Shown here one piece after another: positions 25,701-37,700 of a DNA stretch of 64,000 bases. The stretch lies in assembly GCF_000006565.2 (NCBI RefSeq), contig NC_031476.1:6480400-6544399 (forward strand), in the 5' to 3' direction. The first letter of the stretch is position 1. Every line of letters starts with the position of its first letter. The DNA is from Toxoplasma gondii ME49. Its lineage: Eukaryota > Apicomplexa > Conoidasida > Eucoccidiorida > Sarcocystidae. Below the pieces are notes generated by a model that was not told the DNA's origin, did not search any database, and saw only the letters and a list, made by a program, of their open reading frames with translations. A program made the translations under genes and the position numbers.

Positions 25701-28700
25701 AGGCGACACTCTGGGAAATTGCACCATGTACAAGAGCTGTGAATGCCTGCTAAGTTTGAAGACTTGTCGACTCTTCGACCGTTCAACCGAAACTGCTTGG
25801 AACAGTTCTCACGAATGTACGGTAAGCCCATCAAGCATCCTTTCTCAAGTGTAGATATCTTGCAGATGGACCAGATCCGGTGCCCCCCTGTGACCGAAAG
25901 AAAAGTGTGTCGTTTCTGCACTTCCCACTCCTCAACTCTTACCATGGTGTAGGCATCGTCTTTCGTTGCAGCAGTCCCTTCAGCTGCGGGGGCTTCGGCG
26001 GCAGTCGCTGCAGCCATGGCCCGAACGCCAGCGTGAGCGACACTGAAGGCGAGAGGCGAGACGGCAGAGTCGCCAGACTTTTCCTTCTGGGGTTTTCCTG
26101 CCTCTGTGTCTCTGCCTTTCTCAGGCGCTTCCTCGCTGCTGCATGGCCCTCGCTCTTGTCCCGCCAAACCGCCCTCGACACTGTCCTTCTCGGTGTCACC
26201 GTTCGCGCCGTCTGGGCCGGTGAGAGAGAGCGAAGCGTCCCTCGGCTCGCCGCGCTCTTTCGGCCCGGCTGCCGGATTCTCATGCTTCACGAGTAACGGA
26301 GACGGATAGTTGATCGCCTCGGCCTCAAGACCCTTGGCCAGGACCGCGAGGGCATCCTCGATGATCCAACACACCACGGCGGCTGCCTCCGAATTCGCAA
26401 AGTCTCCTTCGCACTCGCTCTGCTTCCCATTCCCCAAAGCGCCTCCCGGAAGTTCTCCGGAGGCACTCAGCCCCTCCGAGTCCCGTCCGGCCTCGCCTCC
26501 CGGGCTCCCAGGAGCCTCAGATGTAGAGGCGAGGGGGCGTAGAGCGTGAGGCGTCGGCCGGAGAGTTGCGAGGAAGCAGTTGCAGTCGAGGAAGGCGGCT
26601 TGCCATTGAAGAGTGAGAAGGGCGACGGGGCGAAGGGTGACCCACTTCAGGACCCGGGTGAGGGCCGAGGAAGAGGCAGCGAACGGCGTTGCCGAAGACG
26701 AGGGGCATTTGCCTTCTGAGTCTCCCTTGCCTCGAGAGTGCAACCTTGGCCCTCGTTCTGTTTCCTGCAAAGAGCCTCGGCTTTTCGCCGCACCCTCCTC
26801 GCTCTCTTCGCGCACCGGCCCCTTGGCCAGCAGCGTCGCGGCGTCTGTCCCCAAGAGGCGCGGGACGAGAACGAACAGTTGTTGGGCGAGCCGCCGGGCC
26901 TCGGGGCGCACTTGGTACAAGTTGGGGATCACGAGTTTCTCGAACACCTTCCACAAGCTCGTCCATACCTCTTCTGCGGGGCGCCAGATGCGTGCGCCTG
27001 CCGGTGTCTCGCCACTGTGCGCGGGCGCCTCGCTTGCGTTTGGCCTCGACGCGAGCTCGGAAGCAGAGGCAGCTGAAGGCGATGCGATCTGCTGCCGCAG
27101 CGTCTCCCAGGTAATCCATTCGCTGCGCTTCATCCACCACGGCGACCCTGCGGGGCGGCTCCGCCGGTCCCGGTACCCCAGGGGGCTGCTTTCGTGCAGC
27201 GGGGGGGGCACGAGGACCCGCGCGGCGCCCGCAGGGCTCGCGAGGTTGGCATAGTGGGCTCGGAAGAGGCAGCCTTCCGCCGCGAGGCGCAGATGCTCCA
27301 GGAATGAGGCCGGGGGCGATGTGAAGCGCCTCAGATCTCTCGCCTCCTGGTCGTCGTCGTCGTCGTCGGACTCGACATCCCCATCGCTCACCTCCTCTTC
27401 CATCGCACTCTGGAAGGCCTCGCTGGCCTCGTCGTCGTCTCCGCCTCGCGTAGTCTGGCGTCTCTTACGGTCGTTCTCGCCATCGTGGCCTTCGCACGCA
27501 CCTGCGAGCTTCCGTTTTCGGGCTCCATCGCCCGACGTCTCTTCTCGCCACAGGGGCGAGGTCTTGAGGCCGAACGCGAGCTGGAGGAAGGGGGGCCGGA
27601 CGGAGCCGGCGTACCCGCAGAAGGCGACGGTGAAGAGGAGCATGAGACACTCTGAGGCGAGGAGCTGTGTGGCGGGCGCGTACTGAGCAGTCGCGTCTTT
27701 TGACACAAACATCGCGGCTTCCGCGATTTTCACCATGTTCCGTTGCGCCCACTCAGGCGGCAGCGTCCGCAGAAGGCGAATGAGCACCAGACACCCTGCA
27801 GCCTTCGACCGCCACGACTCCGCAAAGCACAGGTGTGCGTACAGCTGACACAGCGACGAGGCAAAGAAAGACTCCATCGCCTCAGACACAGAGTGCGGTT
27901 GCACGACACAAAACAGACGGGCTGTCTCTTCGATCAGCTGGACGCAACGAAGCGTCGGAAGCAACCGCGAAGGCTCCAGAGACAGGCACGGCTGCAGACC
28001 CCGGAGAAGGCCGACAGGATCGATCTGAGACCACACGCAACGCAGTCAATGTCGAGAACCCGTTGCACAAAACAAGCGTTTACTGGACGTCACATTTGGA
28101 GAGCGTGGACACGCACAGAAGGGGCGATTACACAGACGAGAACCTAGATTCGGCCTTGACGAAACTTGCGAACTCAGTCACGGTTGTGCTATGTATATAC
28201 ATATATATAGGTGTGGCATCTCCGTTTCCGCGAGGGCTGAACACTCCTATACTCGAGACAAAACAAGGGCGCCTTCTGTTTTGGCTGCTTGTCAGAACGT
28301 CGTCTCACCTCGTGAAGAGCCGCGGGAATGAAGAGAGCGGCCGAGTCCGCCTTGTAGATCCTGGCAGCGGCTATGAAAGCCAAGTGCCGCAGCAGTCCCC
28401 TTAAGAACTCCATCGCTCCAAGGCCGTCTTCGCTGTTTTCCTGTTCGTCTGCTCTCGCCACCACTTCTTCTACCTCGTCCTCGGGGTGTTTGACTTCGTC
28501 AGTCTCCTCATCCCACTCCATCGGACTCTCTGTCTCCGCCGCCCTGCGCTCGTTCTCGCGCCGCGCGTTCGCTTCCAGAGCCAGACGGTTTCGCTTCTGC
28601 TTCAGCAGGCTTCCCTCCGCCTCGCCGTCGCAGGCCAGCAGCAGAAGCCCTCGCAGAAGGAGGTGAATGAGGTCTTGCTCTGCTTGACGCTGCATGCTTG

Positions 28701-31700
28701 TCCTCATCGCTGCTTTATGTCGAGGTAAAACTCTTGAACAGACCAGCGCAGCTGTCCCGAGAGACGCGCCAGCTGGCTCTGCGTCTTCCCCGGCCTTCTG
28801 ACCTTCTTCTGTCTCCTCTGGTGGGGGGGCCCTTTCGGGCGTTGCGCCCGCGCGGGTTCTCTCGTAGTCAAGCAAGGGGCGCAACGCCGCTGTGGGGAGG
28901 GCCCTGTCTCCAGCAAAGTTCGTTCGCTGTTCCTGGAGCTCGAGAAGCTTCTTCTCGAGGATAGTGCTCTCGTAGTTTACATGCATACCGGTCGCGGCTG
29001 CTCTATCCGGTTGAGTGGAGCTGTCTGGCGCCAAAGCTGACATCGAGGCAGAGGTCGCGAGAGCGAATTTAAGGCGATCCTGGATGGCTTGCACTTGGGC
29101 GTCCAACGGCAGAGTAGGCGACGACGCAGCGAAGGTTTCAGTGGCTTTGTTGACGCAGGCAAGCCAAAAAGCAGACAGCGGGGTGCTGAGGTCCAGGAGC
29201 GCGAGAACCGCCAACTGTAGAAGCCGAGAGGCCTGCTGCCGATAGAACGCGGCTATGCAGCCTTCGCAGACTGTGACACCCGAGAGCTCGAGTCTCAGAG
29301 ATCTGTTCCTCGCTTCTCTCTGTCGATTCTCGCGGGCACTTGAACCATCTTTACTTCCTGTCTCAGGTCCTTCTGCGCCTTCCTCTCCCTCGCTGTCCTC
29401 GTCCGTGCTGGCTGTACCCTCACACGTCTCTGTCGAGGAGGCGCCCTCCTCGTTCGTTTGCACATCTTCTCCCGTCTTGTCATCCTTCTTTTCTCGCCGA
29501 TCATCCGATCCCTTTCTGAGCCGCATTTGTGCCTGCATTTCCAGCGCATGCTTCAAGGCCCTCAAGGCTTCACTCGGGCCTCCTGTGGCCCCAGTGCGAC
29601 CACACCCGCTACCGGTGTCGCCCTCCATTGTCTGTTCTTCTGCGTCTCTGCTTCTCTTATGTTTGTCACACAAGCGCGTCTGAGGAACGGCCAATGTGCC
29701 AGAGAGCCCCATGGCTTGTTCCTGCGTCCTTGACAGATGCCGAGGCAGCACCGAAGCTGTGAGTTGTGGGGTCGTTGCATGGTACAGGTAAGCCGCCTGA
29801 CTGGGGCTTTCGGCGGCTTCCAACATAGAGACAATCACCCGGAGAATTTCGTCCATGTCCAACCCCGCGACGCGGATTCCTGTTTCTTCAGCCTCTTCTT
29901 GGTCGCTTGCCTCAGCCCCTCCCTCACCTACAGCGTTGGGGGTGTCAGCGGACCCCGGGGAGACTGCATGCGAAGCATCTGGCCTAGAACTGTCAATCTC
30001 GCAAATCTCATTCTTGTGAGAAACTGGGATTACTGGGGTTTGTCCTGGGATCAATTTGTCAGTTACGCGCAGTTCTGGCCCAAGGGAGACCCATGACACA
30101 GGGGTGCTCCGGGCGTCCTCGCTGTCTCCCCGCGACCAGGAGACACTTCGAACAGGCCCTCGAGGCGTCACCATTGGGAGGCCGAGGACGAGCGCGTTCC
30201 CGAAGAAAGGCCGGGGGGCGCAGACATGGGGCAGTTTCAAGAAGGCCCGGTTTTTGCCTCCAAGCTTCCCTAGAATGCGAATGACCATTAAGGCGTGTTT
30301 CTCCTGTTGGTGCTGCAGATGCATCCACTGAATGCCACTCGCCGCCGCGCCCCGGGGTCCGAGCGTCGTCCCTTCCCCACACAGAGTCCCCACAGTCCCG
30401 ACGCCCGTCCCGACACTTCCTAAGCCTGTTGACAGGGTCCCGAAGGTCATTTGAGGCAGACTCAGCAGCAACGGACTTCCACCGCCTCCTAGCCCGCCCC
30501 TGGAGCTGCCGATATACCCGGCCTGTCCGCCGGAGACAGCACTTCCGACCACTGCACCCGTGGCGCCAGTGCCGGAGGCCCCGGGTCCCGCGGGCCCATA
30601 AGGCGCGGAGCCCGGACCCCCGGAGGTCCCAGGGCTTCCAGAGGGGAAGGGCGAGGGGCACGACTGGAGGAGACCCCCAGCAGCCCCGGCCGAGGTGGTG
30701 GCCCCGCCAGAGCGGCGTTTCGCCAGTTCCCCACCCACGTCGGGAGCGGCCCCTGAGGCGTGGTAGAGCCGCAGGGCGGGGAAGCCCCAAGACGGCGGGA
30801 GGGGTCCGCAGCAGGCCTCGGCGAGCGCCGGGGGCTGCTGCAGGAGGCGGAGGAGCGCGAGAAGAAGAGGGGGGCGGGTCCCGCTTCTGTCGCCGCCGTG
30901 GAACTGCGAGGCGAGAATCGGATAGATGTACTCGCCGCGAAGATTCTCCACCCACAGCTCGACGGTGCGCAGGGCGAGAGTGACGACCTCCGGGTCCCCG
31001 CACGATAGCGCCGCCAGGACCGGATGGACGAGGGAGGAAAGGTGAGGCAGAAGATTCTTCAGTCGCGCCGGGGCCATCAGACTGACCTCCACCCAGAGGT
31101 TTCTTAGTAGCGGGACAGCCGAGCCGGCGGCGCGCTGAAGGGCCCGCGATGTGGATAGAAACTCAGGGAGGAACGGCAGGAAGGCGGTGTACAGAACGCT
31201 GCTGCGTCCGGACGGAGTCGTTTGGCGGAACAGCGCGCGAAGCAGCCCCAGGAGCAGGTAAGGCTGGGGTGCCTCGGCTGCGAGAGAGAGTGTTGTTTTG
31301 CAGAGTCGCAACAGATCCTGCGTGAGGCGCGCTTCACATTCCGGCCACGCCACCACGGCCTTCAGGAGGTACCGATAAAGCCGCAGATGTGTGTTCGCCT
31401 CCGTCATGCGCGCGTACCCTGTGCCGCTGTACAGCACCCCCTCTTCGCCTCCAGCTACGTGCGCCGTATCTCTCGGCCCGGAGAACGCAGGCAACGCGTC
31501 GCCTGGGAAGGCCGGGAACGGGGACGCCGCGCTTGTCGAAGAAGCGCGAGAGTTACAAGAACAGCGAGACGCAGAGCGTGACGGACCTGGGGTACAGGGT
31601 GCAATCAGATGCATCATCTTTTCCAGCAAATGAAGCGCTTCAAACGCTGCGTCTTCCACGTCTAGAGCCGCAGGCGCTGTCAACGGAGGGCGGCGCCCTG

Positions 31701-34700
31701 CGACGTTCGTCGGACGGCGAAACGGAGACACAGAGAAACCGGTGGCCGATCGGAGCTTGGCGTCGACAAACGAGGCATCTCGTGAAGCTCTTGATGGACC
31801 TCTTGGAGGCGGGACCGACGCCAGGGGGTAGACCGAGGCGATAAGGGGCGACGGCGTGGACGGGCTCGGGAGCTGCTGGTCGAAAGGCAGCAGGGAACGG
31901 AGGTACAGAGAGCTGCGAAGCGAAAATGGCGTCTCTGTCAGGCGTGGATCGCCCGGAACGAAGGCGGATTCCGCGCAGGCCCTGGGGGCGACAGGCGTCG
32001 GGAGACATGAAGGAGGTATGTCCTGAGAACACGAATTGACGTGAAAGGACCCGCAACGAAGCATACAGAAAAAACGGTGTTGGAGGGCTGAAACACGAGA
32101 CGCGGCGAGAGTGATATCTGGCTCGTGCCGCCTGAACAATACATAGTTGAACTGTGGCGCAAATCAAAACAGTTCTTCAGCTTGTCTGTGGCAGCGACTG
32201 CCCCGTATATTGACAGCTCTCGCGACTTACCGCGTCATCTTGAGACCAGGGCCTCAGCTCCTGCTGATGGGGGCCTTCCCAGACGCTGAAGGCCACAGCT
32301 TCTTCTTCCTTCAGGCGTCGGAGGGTCTCCCGCCCACGGGCTTCATCGTCTTCAACTCCTTGTTCGCCTGCTTGCGTGCCGGTTGTCCCTGCTTGTAGGT
32401 CGAGGCGGTGATCCGCGACAAGCACCGCTCTGTCTTGCAGGCAAGGAGGCGGCAGATCGAAGATATCCGCGAGGAACAGCTGGTGGGAGCTGAATCCTTT
32501 GGCGCAGCCGCCTGTATGAACTTTCTCTCGACGCTTGCCACAGCCCCCGCCAGACATGCAGCAACTCTCGGATTCTCTGACTTCTACCCCGTTCTTGTGA
32601 CGGCGCCCCTGGAACTCGTCGCAACCTAGCAGCGTCTCGATGCCGCCGTCATTGGTGAGGAGCTTTGCATGTAAAGGATACACCCCGTTTGTGTTGCGTC
32701 TCCTTCCGTGGCGGCTCTCTCGATCACGTCGATACGGCTTCAAGTCTCGCTCTCGGAGCCCGTGGCGATGGAAGTGTGGAGGCGTGTGGGGAAAGACGAG
32801 AGAGGTGAAGACGCCTTCTCCCGGGAGAGGAACATGGAAATCGAGGGCTGACATGACGAGGTCACTCATTTGGGCCTCGCGCGAGAGCAGCTTGCACGCA
32901 TCGAATTGCCGGTACACAGTGGCGCGGTTGCTGTCGACTGTCCAGTCCGTTTCGTCGCAGATCCCTGATTCTCCGCCGCGGCCCCGCATCTCATCGTCGT
33001 CTCTTGGAGGGCTTCCGAAGTAGAAATACGCCTGCGACCCCTTGAGCGTGTTGGGACTCAGCAGTTGGAACGGCATGTTTGCGCGCCTCCCTTCACCACC
33101 CGATCCCCAGACCTGGGCCGGGTGCTGAAGCCCGAAGAGCCGCAGCTGGAGAGGCGAGGAGACGAGGAGTGGGGGCAAGAGGGCGAACTTCCGCTCACTC
33201 AGCACCGGTAGTGACTGCAGCAAGAAGGAGAGAAGAGCCTCTGCGAAGAAGACGCAAGTGTGCTGGTGAGCAAAGAAGAACTGCAGTGCCATGACGGTGC
33301 TGGGGTGGAGACATGTCATCCCGTACAACCTGCCCACGTGCGTCAGGGCGAAATCCCTCAGATTCGCAGGGTGGAGAAAGGTGAGGGAGGAGGCAACGAC
33401 CTCAACCGCTTCGCGTTCTTCCGCCTGCGCGCAGGTCAATGCGAGCTCGTTATACCCTTGCTGTTCACTCGCAAACAGTTGACAAGCGGTCCCGCCCCGG
33501 CCCGTCCCCGTCGCCCAGGACTCGCTGCAGCAGCAGGTGCCGCGACATCCGCCCCCGGCGCAGCGCGTCAGCGGTGAGAAGGAAGAAAAGTCGAGACTCT
33601 CCGAAGCAACCCCTCCAACGTCGGCATCGCCCCCTCTCAAGCCCGAGGCCCCCTGCCCGGGAGACCCTGGCCTGCTGGCTCCACGTGAAGCCCTGTGAGG
33701 CCCAGAGGTGCAACAGACGCAGCTCACGTCGGTGTCGCCCTGCGAAGGCGGCGGCGGCAGGGGCCAGGCCGTCGCCGCGGCGGTCTGGTCGTGAGCAGCC
33801 ATGGCGCTCGCTTTCGCCAGCAGCTGCGGGAGGTCTGGGACCCGCAAGCTGAACGCCCCGGAGCCCCCACATCGGAGGCAGGAAACCAGACAAGGCGCCG
33901 TGCATGCAGCGTACATACGGCCGTAGGCCCGTGCGCAGACGAGGCCGTCGAAAAACGCCTCAGAAAGAACCTCCAACTCCGAGACGCCGAGTGCGTGGCC
34001 GCGAGGCAGCAGCCTCACATCGAAGGCCATTCGAGATACGGCTGTGGAGGCTGCGGTCAACCCTGCCGAGGCAGCTGCAGCTGCGATCGGATCTGCACCG
34101 GGGGGGCCCTGGGTGCTCCCCAAACGCGCGAAACAGGAGGCTCCACGCTCGACCTTCGAGCTCTCAGCAGGCACAGGGGATCCAATGAGTTGTCCTGAAA
34201 CCAGCAATTTGTCTCCCTTCTCGCGTTCCGACCCATCGGCGGGAGCCGCGGTCGTCGATGGTACTTGGCCCTGCTTCCGTTCTTCTTCTCGTTTCTCTAG
34301 AAAACGTGAATTCGCTGTCGAGGCCGCTGCGTCGGCTGCCGCGGTGGCTGCGATCTCAACTTCGATCTCCAGAACAGCCTGGTAGTACAGCGCGCACCTC
34401 AGGGCCACTGCGGTGGTTCTCAGCGTATTCTTCAGTTGCTTGAGAACCTCGTGAAGAGCCTGCTGCGTTGCGGGGCCCTGGGAACCTTGGGCGCCAAGCA
34501 CGTCGCCTGCCACGGTCGCGATGGAGACATCCCCCGCGGCTTCGGGACTCCAGGCCTCGCGAGACAGCGGCGAGTGGGCCGGAGGTGCCAGAAACGTAAA
34601 CTCCGGCAACAGAGACTCTGACGGTGGGCTACGGTGATAGGGAAGAAGAAGCGCGTACGCAGGCAGGGGCGGATAGAAAGCCGGCGGGGACGACGCAGAC

Positions 34701-37700
34701 CGGCGCCGCGACGGGGGCTTCCGAATGCCGCCTGACACGTCCAGAGGGTACCAGGAGGATGCCGAGGGCGAAGACGAGGAAGGAAGTGAGATACTGATGG
34801 ACGCAGCTTGTGCGTAAAGCTACAGGACAAACGAAGCATACATGGAAAGGCACTGACCCTCGAGCGAAGCCGCAACAGAAACGAGAAATGGAAACTTGAA
34901 ACGGAGATCACACAAAAACGTGATCACACTATTTACGAATGGATATAGAGTGTAGACATGTATATGCAAAAACACCAATGAGAATCGTCCGTGCCACACG
35001 CACATCCAATACAGCAGACGCTTTTATTATGGTACAACATGACGTTCACCTGAGTATCCGCCGCCTAGGCTTTCAAGTTTACAGGTACACGCTCATACGC
35101 ACATATACATATATACAAATATATATAGCGGATCCTGGAATCCCGCATTGGACCTGGGTGCTCTAGGCGTCCAGCTGATTCGTGTTTCCTCACCGCAGGA
35201 ATCATCGCTCGTAGGGCCTTGAGGGAGATGGCCAAAATCCGGACGGCTTGACGCAAGAGGCTCCTCACAGCAGCAAGGCGTTCATCGACGCGGCTGGCGA
35301 ATTTCCCACCGTCGACAGATCGCCAGGAGACGGCGGCGGACGGGACGGAGACCTCTGGAACCGGGGCTGGGGGCCCATGAGGCGAGGCCTGGGAGGTGTC
35401 TCCTCTCCCTCGCGCCTCTGCTGCGTCTGTCTCCTTCGGGAGGTCGGCCGCGGCCATCTGGGCATTGCTGGCTTCGGTGTCACTCGTCACTCGCTCCTCC
35501 TTTCTTTCGCCATTTACAATATCTTGAGCCTTCTTCGCCTCGTCCTGATACAGCCCCGTGACCACCTGGGTGGCTGCGGCGGCTGCGTGGAAGGCGCCAG
35601 CGTGGTGTGCATTTTTCACGGCGACTTCGATCACGTAGCTCACGATTTTCACGAGGAGTTGGCGCGTATAGAGGAAATTCGCCACCGAGTTTTCAGGACT
35701 TGTCCCGTTCCCAAACAGCCTTCTTCTCGCCGTCGATGCGTCACTGCCTCCGGGCGCAAGACCACCGTCGCCCTCTGGAAGCCGAGGGGCATCCTGGCCT
35801 TCTCCGGCGCCCAGGACCGCGGCCAAGTCGGCGTTCAGGGCCGCGCCCACAGTGCGGAGGAGGGCGGCGAGGAACGAGACATCCCAGGTGGCGAGATCTG
35901 AAGCGAAGGCAATCAAAAGGTCATGGATGTGGGTGAAGGCGTAGGCTCGGAGCATCAACGCGTCTACGCTGGATGAGACCGCCGCGAGCTCGTCGCAGAG
36001 AATCTGCTTCAGATGCGGCGCGATGAGGCGTCGGAAACGCGGTGAAGAAATCAACAGCTTGAGGGATTCGTGCACTGTCTTCCGCTTGAACAGAAACGGC
36101 GGCCCCAACAGCCCCAGGAGACGCGGAATCAGCGCGGGAAGAGAAGGCGCCGCCTCTCGAGCCAGAAAGGCGGCGAGATCAGCTACGCCGCTGGAGGCAG
36201 GCGACGCGGCCGTCGCGGCGTCGGCAGTCGGAACGCAGAGGTGAGAACTGCGCGCAGTCCCCGGCTTCTGAGAGGCCCCAGACGCGCCGGGTGGCGGGGC
36301 TGGTGCGTTCTTGATCAGGTAACAAAAGAGGAAGAAAATACGCGTTTGGGCGTAGAGGAAGTCGTAAAACACGGTGCGGCCGCCACTGTGCTGCGCCTGC
36401 GCCTGGTACCACGAAGCCGCAGCCCGCCGTGGCAGCACCGGCGCCCCAGGCACCTCCATCTTCACGAATTCAAGCAGGTGTTGGAGCAGCCTGGAAACAA
36501 AGAGAAACGCGCGCGAAACTCTCAACTGTCGTGTCGCGTTGCACTCACACACTAAATCATTTCACGTTGTGTGCCGAAGATCAAGATGAACAAGTTCCCA
36601 TCATCTCCACTGTGCACAGGCGGGGCACCTCGTGACCTGTAAAAGATGCCATGAGCGCTTGGTCGACGGTCCATGGAAATGAAAAGGAAGGAGAACCCAA
36701 ACCACGAACATCTGTGTGTCTCATTTCTCGCTGGTACGTTGCTCCGCTTTACATGTATCATTCCGTGTCTCCGCCTCTGGGTTCCTCTGTCTCTACCCCT
36801 ATGTTTATTCATTTCTCGCCGGTACGTTGCTCTATCTCTAGTTCCACTTCCTCCGTTATCCTGGGGTTCCTGAGCATACCTCTGAAGAGCCGTTGGGTGT
36901 TGGAGCAGGAGCAGCATCATCGGGAGTCTGGTCGAGAGGGCGATGAGGCAGTAGGCGATGTCTCCGGCGACGCGGATGGAGAGGACGGAAGGGACGAGCT
37001 GGCCGGCTTCGCGATTGACAACGCCAAGCGGCAACTCCCCGACTTCTGGGGGCTTCCCCGTCTCCTTGCACTTTTTCACTTGCGCGCGAATCGCCTCCAT
37101 CAGGTGAGTGTACAGCTGAGGCAGCGTGTCATGGAGCAGCTCCCCAGCCCGCGGGAGCACCGCCGGCGACGACGGGAAGAACGGAGGTTTTTGGTTGCGG
37201 CCGACGAAGGACGGAGAAGAGAAAAAAGCAGAAGACGTCTCTGGTCGATTCGCGGAAGAAATGCGAGCGACATCGATGAGCACTGAGAGGGCGCGAACGG
37301 CGTTGTCTTCGCAGTCAGACAGAACCACGTGGAGACACGTGGCCGCGATGTCCTGAAGAAGAAAACAGACGCACGCCAGTGTGGGGTACACCGGGAACAC
37401 AGACCCGAGGCAAAGAGAGAAGTGACCAGTGAGTGGAACTTCCGAGCAACGAGACGAAGTCGGTCGAAGCACGAAACGCAAAGAGCAAAAACTAGAAACT
37501 TAGAGAGACATATCCCTAGCACAGGTGCCGACGCAGAAAAGTTGCTTCGTTTCACCTATATAGGGCTTCAGGTGGACTCTAGGCTGCACCACCTAGAAAG
37601 CGATGAACAATACCGAACTGGGTTTCTACAGTCACTCGAGGCGTTTGAGGGAAACCGTCACCCGGGGGGTGGTTCGTACCATGTGGCCGGGAAGACTCGT

